5,434 nt of DNA from Planctomycetota bacterium (GTDB lineage: Bacteria > Planctomycetota > Phycisphaerae > Sedimentisphaerales > Anaerobacaceae): the NCBI GenBank assembly GCA_020344865.1, contig CP070830.1, positions 1,189,724-1,195,157 on the forward strand, read 5' to 3'. The stretch's first letter is position 1, and every line of letters begins with the position of its first letter. The translations under genes were made by a program, and so were the position numbers. Shown in pieces: positions 1 through 5,240 of the stretch. The notes beneath the pieces were generated by a model. That model worked only from the letters and a program-made list of their open reading frames with translations, was not told the origin of the DNA and did not search any database.

Positions 1-43
1 ACGTCAGTCGCCGAAACTTGCTGTTGTGAGTCTCGAATGAGCT

Positions 44-50
44 AAAGGAG
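44..50 (+). promoter_or_regulatory. Shine-Dalgarno site for the prepilin-like gene
   Basis: The sequence AAAGGAG lies 8 nt upstream of the ATG at 59. It is a near-perfect anti-16S complement at ideal spacing, so it fixes the start of the first gene. No convincing -35/-10 pair is visible in the 43 bases before it. The promoter is therefore either upstream of the window or of a type I cannot recognise. Confidence 0.85.
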
Positions 51-58
51 AAAAAATC

Positions 59-1039
59 ATGAAAAGGCAAGCTCTTACATTACTCGACCTGCTAATCGTA
101 ATCGCAATCATAGCTCTGTTTACCGCCGTACTGTTACCTGCCCGGGCCGCGGTCAGGCAGAATGCCTATCGGATGGTCTGCGGCTCCAATCTCTCCGCCA
201 TCGGCAGGGCGATGCTCTCCTACTCCAACGACAACCGAGAGCAGTATCCCAAGGCCGGCTGGCCCAACAGCCCCTGGAGCACGGACGGAGAGCTGCGACA
301 CTGGTACGACCAGATCGGCAGGCAATATGGCAAGCCGGGCTCGCCCGTAACAATTACCGCCAGTTTCTATCTGCTTATAAAGTACGCCGACCTGATACCT
401 CAACAGTTTGTCTGCAGGGGAGACCTCGGAACCAGGGTCTTTTCACTCTCCGACGTCAAGGACGGTATTCTCCCCCCGGAAGTTAACGATATTACGCAGG
501 TCTGGGACTTCGGCGCCAAGCAGGACATGAAAACCGGATACGTCGCCGGCCAGTATTGCTCATACTCCTACCATATGCCTTATTATAGAACTTATTACGA
601 GCCGGGCTTTCCCGTCACTCCGGCAAGTCATCCCGCCAGCCCCCTCTGCGGAGACAGACGCCCCTACCTCGACAAAAACGCCCGGCCTTATCTCGAGGGT
701 AAATGCTGCGGTGGCGACCCGGATGAAGAATGTCCGACATGGCACGCGGACGATTACTACTACGACCCTGACAGGACCGGCAACTCGGCCTGCCACGGCC
801 GAGAAGGCCAGAATATCCTTTTTAATGATGGCCATGTCCTCTTTGCCCAGTACCCCAATGTCGGCATCAATAACGATAACGTCTGGAAAAACTGGATTAC
901 TACTGATGTCCCCGAAACCCCCGCGGAATGGCAGGTCTATCCGACGCCGTATTGCGATATACTTGACGGACCCGGAGAGCAGACCCCCATGGGCAAAAAA
1001 GATTCCTTCCTCGTCAATGAGCTGAACCAGGACATCTAG
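59..1039 (+). CDS. Prepilin-like (type II secretion pseudopilin-style) protein with H-X9-DG-type C-terminal motif
   Basis: This 326-residue protein begins with a short basic leader (MKRQA) followed by a class III signal/type IV pilin-like helix, TLLDLLIVIAIIALFTAVLLPA (about residues 7-28 in two overlapping parts). The pattern matches the planctomycete 'prepilin-type N-terminal cleavage/methylation' family, whose members are processed by a prepilin peptidase and anchored in the inner membrane by the hydrophobic helix. The residue before the predicted cleavage is Ala5 instead of Gly, and position +5 is Asp10 instead of Glu. Downstream landmarks also fit the family: FVCRGD (117-122, where relatives often have FVCPSD), YSYHMPY (169-175), and H246 followed by ten residues and D257-G258 in GQNILFNDGHV. 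The body is aromatic-rich and has nine cysteines, including Cys216-Cys217. The gene has a strong ribosome site, and 69 bp with no terminator separate it from the next gene, so co-transcription is likely. Its precise role is unknown. It could be a pseudopilin or a surface protein that borrows the pilin export route. Confidence 0.88.
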   Translation: MKRQALTLLDLLIVIAIIALFTAVLLPARAAVRQNAYRMVCGSNLSAIGRAMLSYSNDNREQYPKAGWPNSPWSTDGELRHWYDQIGRQYGKPGSPVTITASFYLLIKYADLIPQQFVCRGDLGTRVFSLSDVKDGILPPEVNDITQVWDFGAKQDMKTGYVAGQYCSYSYHMPYYRTYYEPGFPVTPASHPASPLCGDRRPYLDKNARPYLEGKCCGGDPDEECPTWHADDYYYDPDRTGNSACHGREGQNILFNDGHVLFAQYPNVGINNDNVWKNWITTDVPETPAEWQVYPTPYCDILDGPGEQTPMGKKDSFLVNELNQDI

Positions 1040-1095
1040 TATGCCGGAAACCATTTTGTTGAAAATAAAAAAAAGCTCTTTGCCACTGCGAAAAT

Positions 1096-1101
1096 AAGGA
1101 G
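1096..1101 (+). promoter_or_regulatory. Shine-Dalgarno site for the large exported protein
   Basis: AAGGAG lies 7 nt before the ATG at 1109. It supports that start, and the signal peptide begins immediately there. The 69-bp gap (1040-1108) is A-rich, with an A8 run at 1068-1075. It shows no hairpin followed by a T-run, so read-through from the upstream gene is expected. Confidence 0.85.
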
Positions 1102-1108
1102 CGGAAAA

Positions 1109-4100
1109 ATGAAACGAATAGTCCTTATAAGCCTTGTCCTGCTCGCCGCCGCGTCCCAGGCCGCCCGCGGCGAAATCATACTTCTTTGGCCCGACGGCTC
1201 CGGTGATTATCCCACTATCCAGGCCGCAATCGATGATGCCAACGATGGCGACGTCATTTACCTCTTCCCGGGCACCTACACCGGCCCCAACAACACCGAC
1301 ATCGATTTCCTTGGTAAATCCATCACCGTCCAGAGCGTCGCGCCGGAGTTCCCCTCTATCGTCGCCGCCACTATTATTGACTGCAACGGCACCGAGGCCG
1401 ACCCCCATCGTGGTTTCGATTTCCAAAATTACGAGGACGCAAACGCCGTTCTTGCCGGTCTGACAATAACTCGAGGCGCGCCGGGAATCATAATCTCGTA
1501 TTCCAACCCTACAATCGCCTACTGTACTATCACCGGGTGTTTCTCTCCCGGCCGGGGCGGAGGAATCTACTGTTCCGAGTCGGAACCTGTGATTATCAAC
1601 TGCACTTTTACTAACAACTCGGCCGACTATGGGGGGGGCATCGAGTGTTTCAGAAGCACAGCAATCATCGAGAACTGCACCTTCACCGGTAATTCAGCCC
1701 GGTTCGGAGGCGCCCTGCACAGCGAAGGCACTTACTACTATGGCAGGCGGCTTCAGATTGCCAACTGCACCTTTACTGGCAACTCGGCTGCCGAGGGAGG
1801 CGGCGGAATTTGCTGTGACGAATCGGACGACATTGAGATTGTTGACTCCGTGATAAGCCACAATTACAGTGCCGGCGGTGGCGGCGGCGGCCTTATGGGA
1901 TGGGGGCCCGGAACTACCTTGACAATTACAAACTCCACTATCAGCCATAACACGTCTCAGTACAGCCCTTCCGAAGGTCGCGGTGGCGGAATCTGGTGGG
2001 GCGGTTCGGACATTCATATCAACGGATGCACCATAAGTGCCAACAAGGCCGCCAGCGATGGAGGTGGTGTGTTTTTCGATATTTACGGGTCCGCCCGCGT
2101 CTCTGCCACAATGAAAAACACAAGAATATCCGGCAACCGCGCGGGTAATAACGGCGGCGCAATCTTCGGCGGGCCTCCAGACCTTACATTTTTCAACTGC
2201 ATTGTCAGCGGCAATGCGGCGTTTGAATCCGGCGGCGGCCTGCACTCCGCCGAGGGTGGTCGTATGCCCGAGATGATTAACACTACTATCGCTGACAACT
2301 GGGCCGGACTGTCCGCCGGCGGAATATATGGCTCCTGTCCCGACAGTCCCCTCGTTATGACAAACAGCATCCTCTGGGGCAACGCCGACAGTAGTGGCAC
2401 CGGACTTCTTGCTCAGTTGCGGTCTTGTGGGACACAAGCCGACGCTTACGCGATTTTTAGTTGCATCCAGGATGACAATCCCGACGATGCCAACATTCCA
2501 TTCGGCGCAGACCCCAACTTCAATATTGACGACGACCCCTGCTTCATTATGCGAGGCTTTTGGGCCGACGCGAACGACCCAAACGTTATTGTTGGGCCGA
2601 ACGACCCCAATGCCGTCTGGGTCGCTGGTGACTATCACCTTCTCATTGATTCACCGTGTATCGATGCCGGCAGTTCTGCGGCGCTCCCTCTGGCCAAATC
2701 TTTCTCCATCGATTTTGACGGCGAGCCGAGGGTCACAGGTCAGGACGTTGATATGGGCGCAGATGAGTTTGGCCTCGTCGTAATTGTAAACAGCCCGCAG
2801 CAAGCCGATGTCTGGGTGGGGGCAAGTCTCCACGAGATTAACTGGTATAGCTACCAGACGGCCGGTACCGTCGACATCTCCTATAGCGACGACAATGGGG
2901 CTTCCTGGGTCCCCATCGAAGCCTCCGTTCCCGATACAGGCTCTTACACCTGGCAGGTCCCCACCTCGGTCGATTCCACTCAGTCTCTGGTTCGGGTCGT
3001 CCCGGCCATACCAGAGCCCAACGTCATTATCATAGATAGCGCTCCCTTCACAATACACCCCGACTTTATCCATCCCGCCGTGCCCTCCGAATGGCCGTCC
3101 TTAGCCGGTGGTTTCGACAGGTCAAGCCTCAGCGCCAACCTCGGCCCCGAGGTTGGATGCGTCAGGTGGCAGTTCCAGACCGATAGCCCCGTTGTATCGA
3201 GCGTTACCGCCGGCCCCGCCGGCAGGACTCATATCGCATGCGAGGATGGAAAGCTCTACACCCTTGATTCTGCCGGCGCGCTGGTTTGGACCTTCGATGC
3301 GAACAGCCCCATTTTGTCCGCGCCCACCGTAGGGCCGGATGGCTCAATATATGTGGGCACTGAGGATGGTATTCTTTACGCCGTCAGCATCGCAGGAACC
3401 GTCCGATGGACCCACAGGACCGGCGGCTTTATCTTCTCTTCGCCCGCCGTCTCGACGGATGGCGATATCTATGTGGGCTCTGCCGACGGCCGCCTTTATG
3501 CCTTGGCGAATAACGGCACACTGCTCTGGACTTTCCAGACCGATCCCCGCGGCGCCGGCGTCCAGGGCCCCATCTTCGCCTCGCCGGCAATAGCCCTCGA
3601 TGGCACCGTCTATATCGGCGGCCTGTATGACCCGAACCTGTACGCCCTCGACCCGAACGACGGGACAGTTAAATGGGTCTGCAATTTTGAGCATACAATT
3701 CTTGTCCAGTACGACGAGGATCTGACACCGGAAGAGGTAAATGTGGCCAACTGGCCTTTTGCCTCTCCGGTCGTCGCTGCCGACGGCACAATTTACCAGG
3801 GCCTGCTCTTTGACGAGGAAATCTTTGCAATCGAGCCGGTCAACGGAACTGTCTTATGGACTGCAAATTTCGCTGCCCCCAACATCGAGGGTTTTGACTA
3901 TTGTTACTACCTGCGCCCCTGCGAGTGGCGGGACTTGCCTCCTGATTACTTTTATGACTGGACATGGTCTCGAACGTACTCTGAAGTTTACCTTCAAAAG
4001 TATCCATCTGTCGACGGCTGGCTTGAGCCGGCTCTGGGACCGGACGGCACGATTTATCTCAGCCTTGATGAAGACCCCTTCCTCCGGGCGGTGGAACCCA

Positions 4101-4606
4101 ATGGCACCGTCAGGTGGGTCAGGAACGTCGGCATAATGGGAGGATTCACCCTTGCTGTCGGTGCCGACGGCCTGTTATATATCGCTTCCGATGATGGTCA
4201 TCTTACCGTCCTCGAACCGGACGGCACGGAAATAGCCCGATTCCGAGGCGATGGTCCCCTGCAATTTCCTGTTATAGCAGACAACGGAACAATCATAATC
4301 ACTGATTCCAACAACACTGTAAAGCAGATAGCAGCCTCCGGCTGTGACGGACTGCCCGCCGCACTGCACAGGCCCGAAGACCTCGACGGCAGTTGGATGG
4401 CCGACAATGTTGACTTTGCGATGCTTGCCGACAACTGGATGGAGTGCGTAGAACTACTGGTGGACCCTCCTGACTGGGAGACACCTCCTTACATATTGCC
4501 CTTTTCCGACTTGCCGATATATCTTCAGGGCGACATAGACAGGGACTTCGCCGTCAGTTGGCGAGACCTGCGACTGCTGACCGACCGATGGCTCACCTCC
4601 GACTAA
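1109..4606 (+). CDS. Exported multidomain protein: beta-helix, choice-of-anchor-Q-like, Ig-like, PQQ-like beta-propeller, dockerin-like C-terminus
   Basis: This 1165-residue protein is predicted to be exported by Sec. It has a basic MKR start, a hydrophobic core to about residue 15 and a likely cleavage near Ala18 (SQA). Residues 27-60 carry the PTIQAAIDDANDGDVIYL signature that opens many right-handed parallel beta-helix proteins. Residues 130-425 are Pmp-like repeats. Residues 509-554 (SPCIDAG ... DFDGEPR ... VDMGADEF) match the choice-of-anchor-Q pattern. Residues 557-649 resemble the Kre9/KNH Ig-like domain (INWY, SYSDDNGASW, GSYTWQVP). Residues 684-1075 form a PQQ-like propeller. Residues 1089-1163 are a dockerin-like pair. 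No catalytic site is recognisable in any module: the beta-helix lacks an obvious lyase or hydrolase triad, and the propeller lacks PQQ-dehydrogenase features. A binding, scaffold or surface-display role is inferred. It follows the prepilin-like gene and probably shares its transcript. Confidence 0.9.
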   Translation: MKRIVLISLVLLAAASQAARGEIILLWPDGSGDYPTIQAAIDDANDGDVIYLFPGTYTGPNNTDIDFLGKSITVQSVAPEFPSIVAATIIDCNGTEADPHRGFDFQNYEDANAVLAGLTITRGAPGIIISYSNPTIAYCTITGCFSPGRGGGIYCSESEPVIINCTFTNNSADYGGGIECFRSTAIIENCTFTGNSARFGGALHSEGTYYYGRRLQIANCTFTGNSAAEGGGGICCDESDDIEIVDSVISHNYSAGGGGGGLMGWGPGTTLTITNSTISHNTSQYSPSEGRGGGIWWGGSDIHINGCTISANKAASDGGGVFFDIYGSARVSATMKNTRISGNRAGNNGGAIFGGPPDLTFFNCIVSGNAAFESGGGLHSAEGGRMPEMINTTIADNWAGLSAGGIYGSCPDSPLVMTNSILWGNADSSGTGLLAQLRSCGTQADAYAIFSCIQDDNPDDANIPFGADPNFNIDDDPCFIMRGFWADANDPNVIVGPNDPNAVWVAGDYHLLIDSPCIDAGSSAALPLAKSFSIDFDGEPRVTGQDVDMGADEFGLVVIVNSPQQADVWVGASLHEINWYSYQTAGTVDISYSDDNGASWVPIEASVPDTGSYTWQVPTSVDSTQSLVRVVPAIPEPNVIIIDSAPFTIHPDFIHPAVPSEWPSLAGGFDRSSLSANLGPEVGCVRWQFQTDSPVVSSVTAGPAGRTHIACEDGKLYTLDSAGALVWTFDANSPILSAPTVGPDGSIYVGTEDGILYAVSIAGTVRWTHRTGGFIFSSPAVSTDGDIYVGSADGRLYALANNGTLLWTFQTDPRGAGVQGPIFASPAIALDGTVYIGGLYDPNLYALDPNDGTVKWVCNFEHTILVQYDEDLTPEEVNVANWPFASPVVAADGTIYQGLLFDEEIFAIEPVNGTVLWTANFAAPNIEGFDYCYYLRPCEWRDLPPDYFYDWTWSRTYSEVYLQKYPSVDGWLEPALGPDGTIYLSLDEDPFLRAVEPNGTVRWVRNVGIMGGFTLAVGADGLLYIASDDGHLTVLEPDGTEIARFRGDGPLQFPVIADNGTIIITDSNNTVKQIAASGCDGLPAALHRPEDLDGSWMADNVDFAMLADNWMECVELLVDPPDWETPPYILPFSDLPIYLQGDIDRDFAVSWRDLRLLTDRWLTSD
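1598..2383 (+). repeat. Pmp-like beta-helix repeats inside the large exported protein
   Basis: About ten imperfect repeats of the form [TV][FI][TS]xNxAxxGG[GA][ILV] occur at residues 164-425. Examples are FTNNSADYGGGI (167-178), FTGNSARFGGAL (192-203), FTGNSAAEGGGGI (222-234), ISANKAASDGGGV (309-321), ISGNRAGNNGGAI (340-352) and VSGNAAFESGGGL (366-378). The pattern resembles the FxxN and GGA[ILV] motifs of chlamydial polymorphic outer-membrane proteins, which fold as a beta-helix. Three copies (starting at 1598, 1673 and 1763) remain close at the DNA level over nine codons (NCTFT[NG]NSA). This suggests recent internal duplication. Confidence 0.8.
2651..2770 (+). other. Choice-of-anchor-Q-like segment within the exported protein
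   Basis: Residues 515-554 run from SPCIDAG through DFDGEPRVTGQDVDMGADEF. This end-cap motif commonly follows beta-helix repeats in surface proteins of planctomycetes and other bacteria, and is usually found close to a C-terminal sorting signal. Here it is internal, with about 610 more residues after it, so it is not acting as the immediate neighbour of an anchor. Confidence 0.75.
2777..3055 (+). other. Ig-like (Kre9/KNH-type) domain within the exported protein
   Basis: Residues 557-649 show the usual landmarks of this small beta-sandwich: an opening NSPQQADVWVGAS, HEINWY (575-580), VDISYSDDNGASW (588-600), GSYTWQVP (611-618), VRVV (628-631) and a closing SAPFTI (644-649). Such domains act as spacers or carbohydrate/protein-binding units in extracellular proteins. 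The assignment is from pattern memory; a profile search would confirm it. Confidence 0.7.
3158..4333 (+). repeat. PQQ-like beta-propeller repeats (about eight blades)
   Basis: Residues 684-1075 contain seven tryptophan-docking blade motifs: VRWQF (685), LVWTF (725), VRWTH (765), LLWTF (805), VKWVC (854), VLWTA (915) and VRWVR (1001). A degenerate eighth, EIARF, is at 1041. Between them lie the typical 'SSPAVSTDGDIYVGSADGRLYAL' style strands, best seen at 778-799. The first four blades are exactly 40 residues apart. Later blades carry insertions, the longest at about 921-971. Eight blades match a closed propeller of the PQQ-dehydrogenase/BamB type, but nothing here shows cofactor binding. Confidence 0.82.
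4373..4597 (+). other. C-terminal dockerin-like pair within the exported protein
   Basis: Two loop-helix units end the protein. The first is DLDGSWMADNVDFAMLADNW (1091-1110). The second is DIDRDFAVSWRDLRLLTDRW (1142-1161). The second has acidic residues at EF-hand loop positions 1, 3, 5 and 12 (D1142, D1144, D1146, D1153). The first keeps 1, 3, 9 and 12 but has Ser at 5. Phycisphaerae exoproteins often end in such a module. Classical dockerins bind cohesins with calcium, but in planctomycetes the partner is generally unknown. Confidence 0.72.
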
Positions 4607-4644
4607 AACCGATATCACACCCAGCCCGCGCGACGCTCAATGAC

Positions 4645-4663
4645 CCGCCCGTGTCCTGGGTGG
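4645..4663 (+). other. Small GC hairpin just downstream of the large gene
   Basis: CCGCCC (4645-4650) pairs with GGGTGG (4658-4663) as six pairs including one G-U, around a 7-nt loop, starting 39 nt after the stop codon. It is followed by an A-run, not a T-run, so it is not a classical intrinsic terminator by itself. It could protect the 3' end of the message. Confidence 0.3.
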
Positions 4664-4673
4664 CTAACAAAAA

Positions 4674-4690
4674 ATCTGCGCCCATCTGCG
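4674..4690. repeat. Tandem ATCTGCG short repeat
   Basis: ATCTGCG occurs at 4674-4680 and again at 4684-4690, 10 bp apart, with a related ATCCGCAG at 4707-4714. From memory, repeats of this 'ATCTGCGxxxATCTGCG' style are common between genes in environmental bacterial genomes. No function is known to me. Confidence 0.4.
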
Positions 4691-4707
4691 TTTAAAAACC
4701 AATCAAA

Positions 4708-4742
4708 TCCGCAGCTCATTTCATGACTGCTGACACTTTTTT
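4708..4742 (+). terminator. Candidate intrinsic terminator of the two-gene unit
   Basis: GCAG (4711-4714) and TCAT (4716-4719) pair with ATGA (4723-4726) and CTGC (4727-4730). This gives an 8-bp stem with one bulged C (4715) and a 3-nt loop. Two more pairs below a mismatch (T4708-A4733, C4709-G4732) extend it. A T6 tract follows at 4737-4742, and a second at 4747-4752. The stem is only moderately GC-rich and lies about 100 nt after the stop codon. The call is therefore plausible but not certain. Confidence 0.5.
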
Positions 4743-4779
4743 AAAATTTTTTAACCACTTTGCTAAAAACGACTTACGA

Positions 4780-4807
4780 GTATCCAGCATCGAGAATCGA
4801 GGATCTA
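4780..4807. repeat. Heptamer tandem repeat, four units
   Basis: Four consecutive 7-mers read GTATCCA, GCATCGA, GAATCGA and GGATCTA, with consensus GNATCGA. The constant ATC core at every unit makes this a degenerate tandem repeat rather than chance alone. It is too short to be a CRISPR or an iteron array with any confidence. Confidence 0.45.
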
Positions 4808-4841
4808 ATCCGCAACATCCGCGCGCATTCCTCCCATAGTG

Positions 4842-4853
4842 ACAGGGCCCTGT
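4842..4853. repeat. 12-bp perfect palindrome
   Basis: ACAGGGCCCTGT is perfectly self-complementary. An overlapping 8-bp palindrome, TGTGCACA (4851-4858), follows directly. A dimeric DNA-binding protein could use such a site, but no gene within the window starts nearby. Confidence 0.4.
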
Positions 4854-4912
4854 GCACATAGACGTGCGATAAGCCGTTTTGAATTTGGGTCATTTAGATT
4901 TTGATATTGTTT

Positions 4913-4926
4913 GCGCCGTGAGGCGT
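4913..4926 (+). other. Hairpin with GNRA-type tetraloop
   Basis: GCGCC (4913-4917) pairs with GGCGT (4922-4926) around the loop GTGA. As RNA this is GUGA, a GNRA tetraloop. The stem has four Watson-Crick pairs and one G-U. It is the first of three small hairpins in 100 bp. It may be structural RNA or coincidence. Confidence 0.3.
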
Positions 4927-4964
4927 CCTGTGGATGATTTGATGCTTGTAATTTGCTATTTCAG

Positions 4965-4976
4965 CCTGCCAGCAGG
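4965..4976. repeat. Short inverted repeat CCTGC/GCAGG
   Basis: CCTGC (4965-4969) and GCAGG (4972-4976) are separated by two bases. As RNA this would fold as a 4-bp stem with a 4-base loop. It is small on its own and noted because it lies between two other hairpins. Confidence 0.3.
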
Positions 4977-4991
4977 TCTTAGCCATCGCAA

Positions 4992-5010
4992 ACCGCTTTT
5001 TTGAGGCGGT
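4992..5010. repeat. Hairpin ACCGC/GCGGT with T-rich loop
   Basis: ACCGC (4992-4996) pairs with GCGGT (5006-5010) around a 9-nt loop that begins with T6. The T-run is inside the loop, so this is not a terminator on the + strand. The G-run array begins 27 bp further on. Confidence 0.35.
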
Positions 5011-5036
5011 AGCCCGAATAAACGAAGGTCCTCTCA

Positions 5037-5100
5037 GGGGAAAATCGGGGGATTTCGGGGGAAATCGGGGGAAAAACGGGGGGAATCGGGGTATTTTCGG
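5037..5100 (+). repeat. Phased G-run tandem repeat with G-quadruplex potential
   Basis: Six runs of four to six G start at 5037, 5047, 5057, 5067, 5078 and 5088, with a short GG at 5099. Start-to-start spacing is 10, 10, 10, 11, 10 and 11 bp. The unit approximates TCGGGGGAAA, and the A/T spacers vary (AAAATC, ATTTC, AAATC, AAAAAC, AATC, TATTTTC). All spacers are 4-7 nt, so the + strand satisfies the usual G-quadruplex rule with four-G runs more than once. No open frame with a start codon runs through it; the frame giving Gly-Glu-Asn-Arg is closed by TAA at 5019. Confidence 0.85.
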
Positions 5101-5166
5101 ATTAAATTAGGGTGACTCCGGCACTTTCTTCATAATTTTTCAAACATTCAAACACTTCTCCAACCA

Positions 5167-5240
5167 CCCCCCCTCCGTTTTCCGCCTAAAAACAAGGGCA
5201 CCCTCTCCGAGCCCCAGTCGAAAAACCCCCTTTTTCCCCC
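5167..5240 (-). other. C-rich stretch (G-runs on the minus strand)
   Basis: Runs of C occur at 5167-5173 (seven), 5212-5215 (four), 5226-5230 (five) and 5236-5240 (five). The minus strand is therefore G-rich here, opposite to the array at 5037-5100. The spacing is irregular, so the quadruplex rule is not met with short loops. The last two runs form CCCCCTTTTTCCCCC, which is complementary to part of the upstream array. Confidence 0.6.

Noticed and set aside
1..45. Tail of an upstream gene
   Set aside because: All three + frames close within the first 45 bases (TGA at 27-29, TGA at 38-40, TAA at 43-45). The few residues before them cannot identify a protein.
560..1426. 288-codon minus-strand open frame spanning both real genes
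   Set aside because: It lies antisense to the pseudopilin-like gene, the gap and the start of the large gene. It reads as a Gly/Val/Ile-rich shadow with no recognisable motif, whereas the + strand frames have clear signal sequences and domains.
1598..2383. Chlamydial-type autotransporter
   Set aside because: The Pmp-like motifs are present, but the C-terminus is dockerin-like and shows no terminal beta-barrel pattern or final aromatic residue, so autotransport is not supported.
1694..2638. 314-codon minus-strand open frame inside the beta-helix coding region
   Set aside because: It is antisense to well-defined Pmp-like repeats. Its length comes from the repeated GC-rich codons of the real gene, and no protein family pattern is visible.
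3158..4333. PQQ-dependent dehydrogenase or BamB
   Set aside because: The blade motifs fit the broad PQQ-like repeat, but there are no dehydrogenase signatures, no vicinal-Cys motif and no lipobox. The propeller is embedded in a larger surface protein, so an enzymatic or BAM-complex name is not justified.
5037..5100. CRISPR array
   Set aside because: The unit is only 10-11 bp, with no 23-40 bp repeats or unique spacers and no cas genes nearby.
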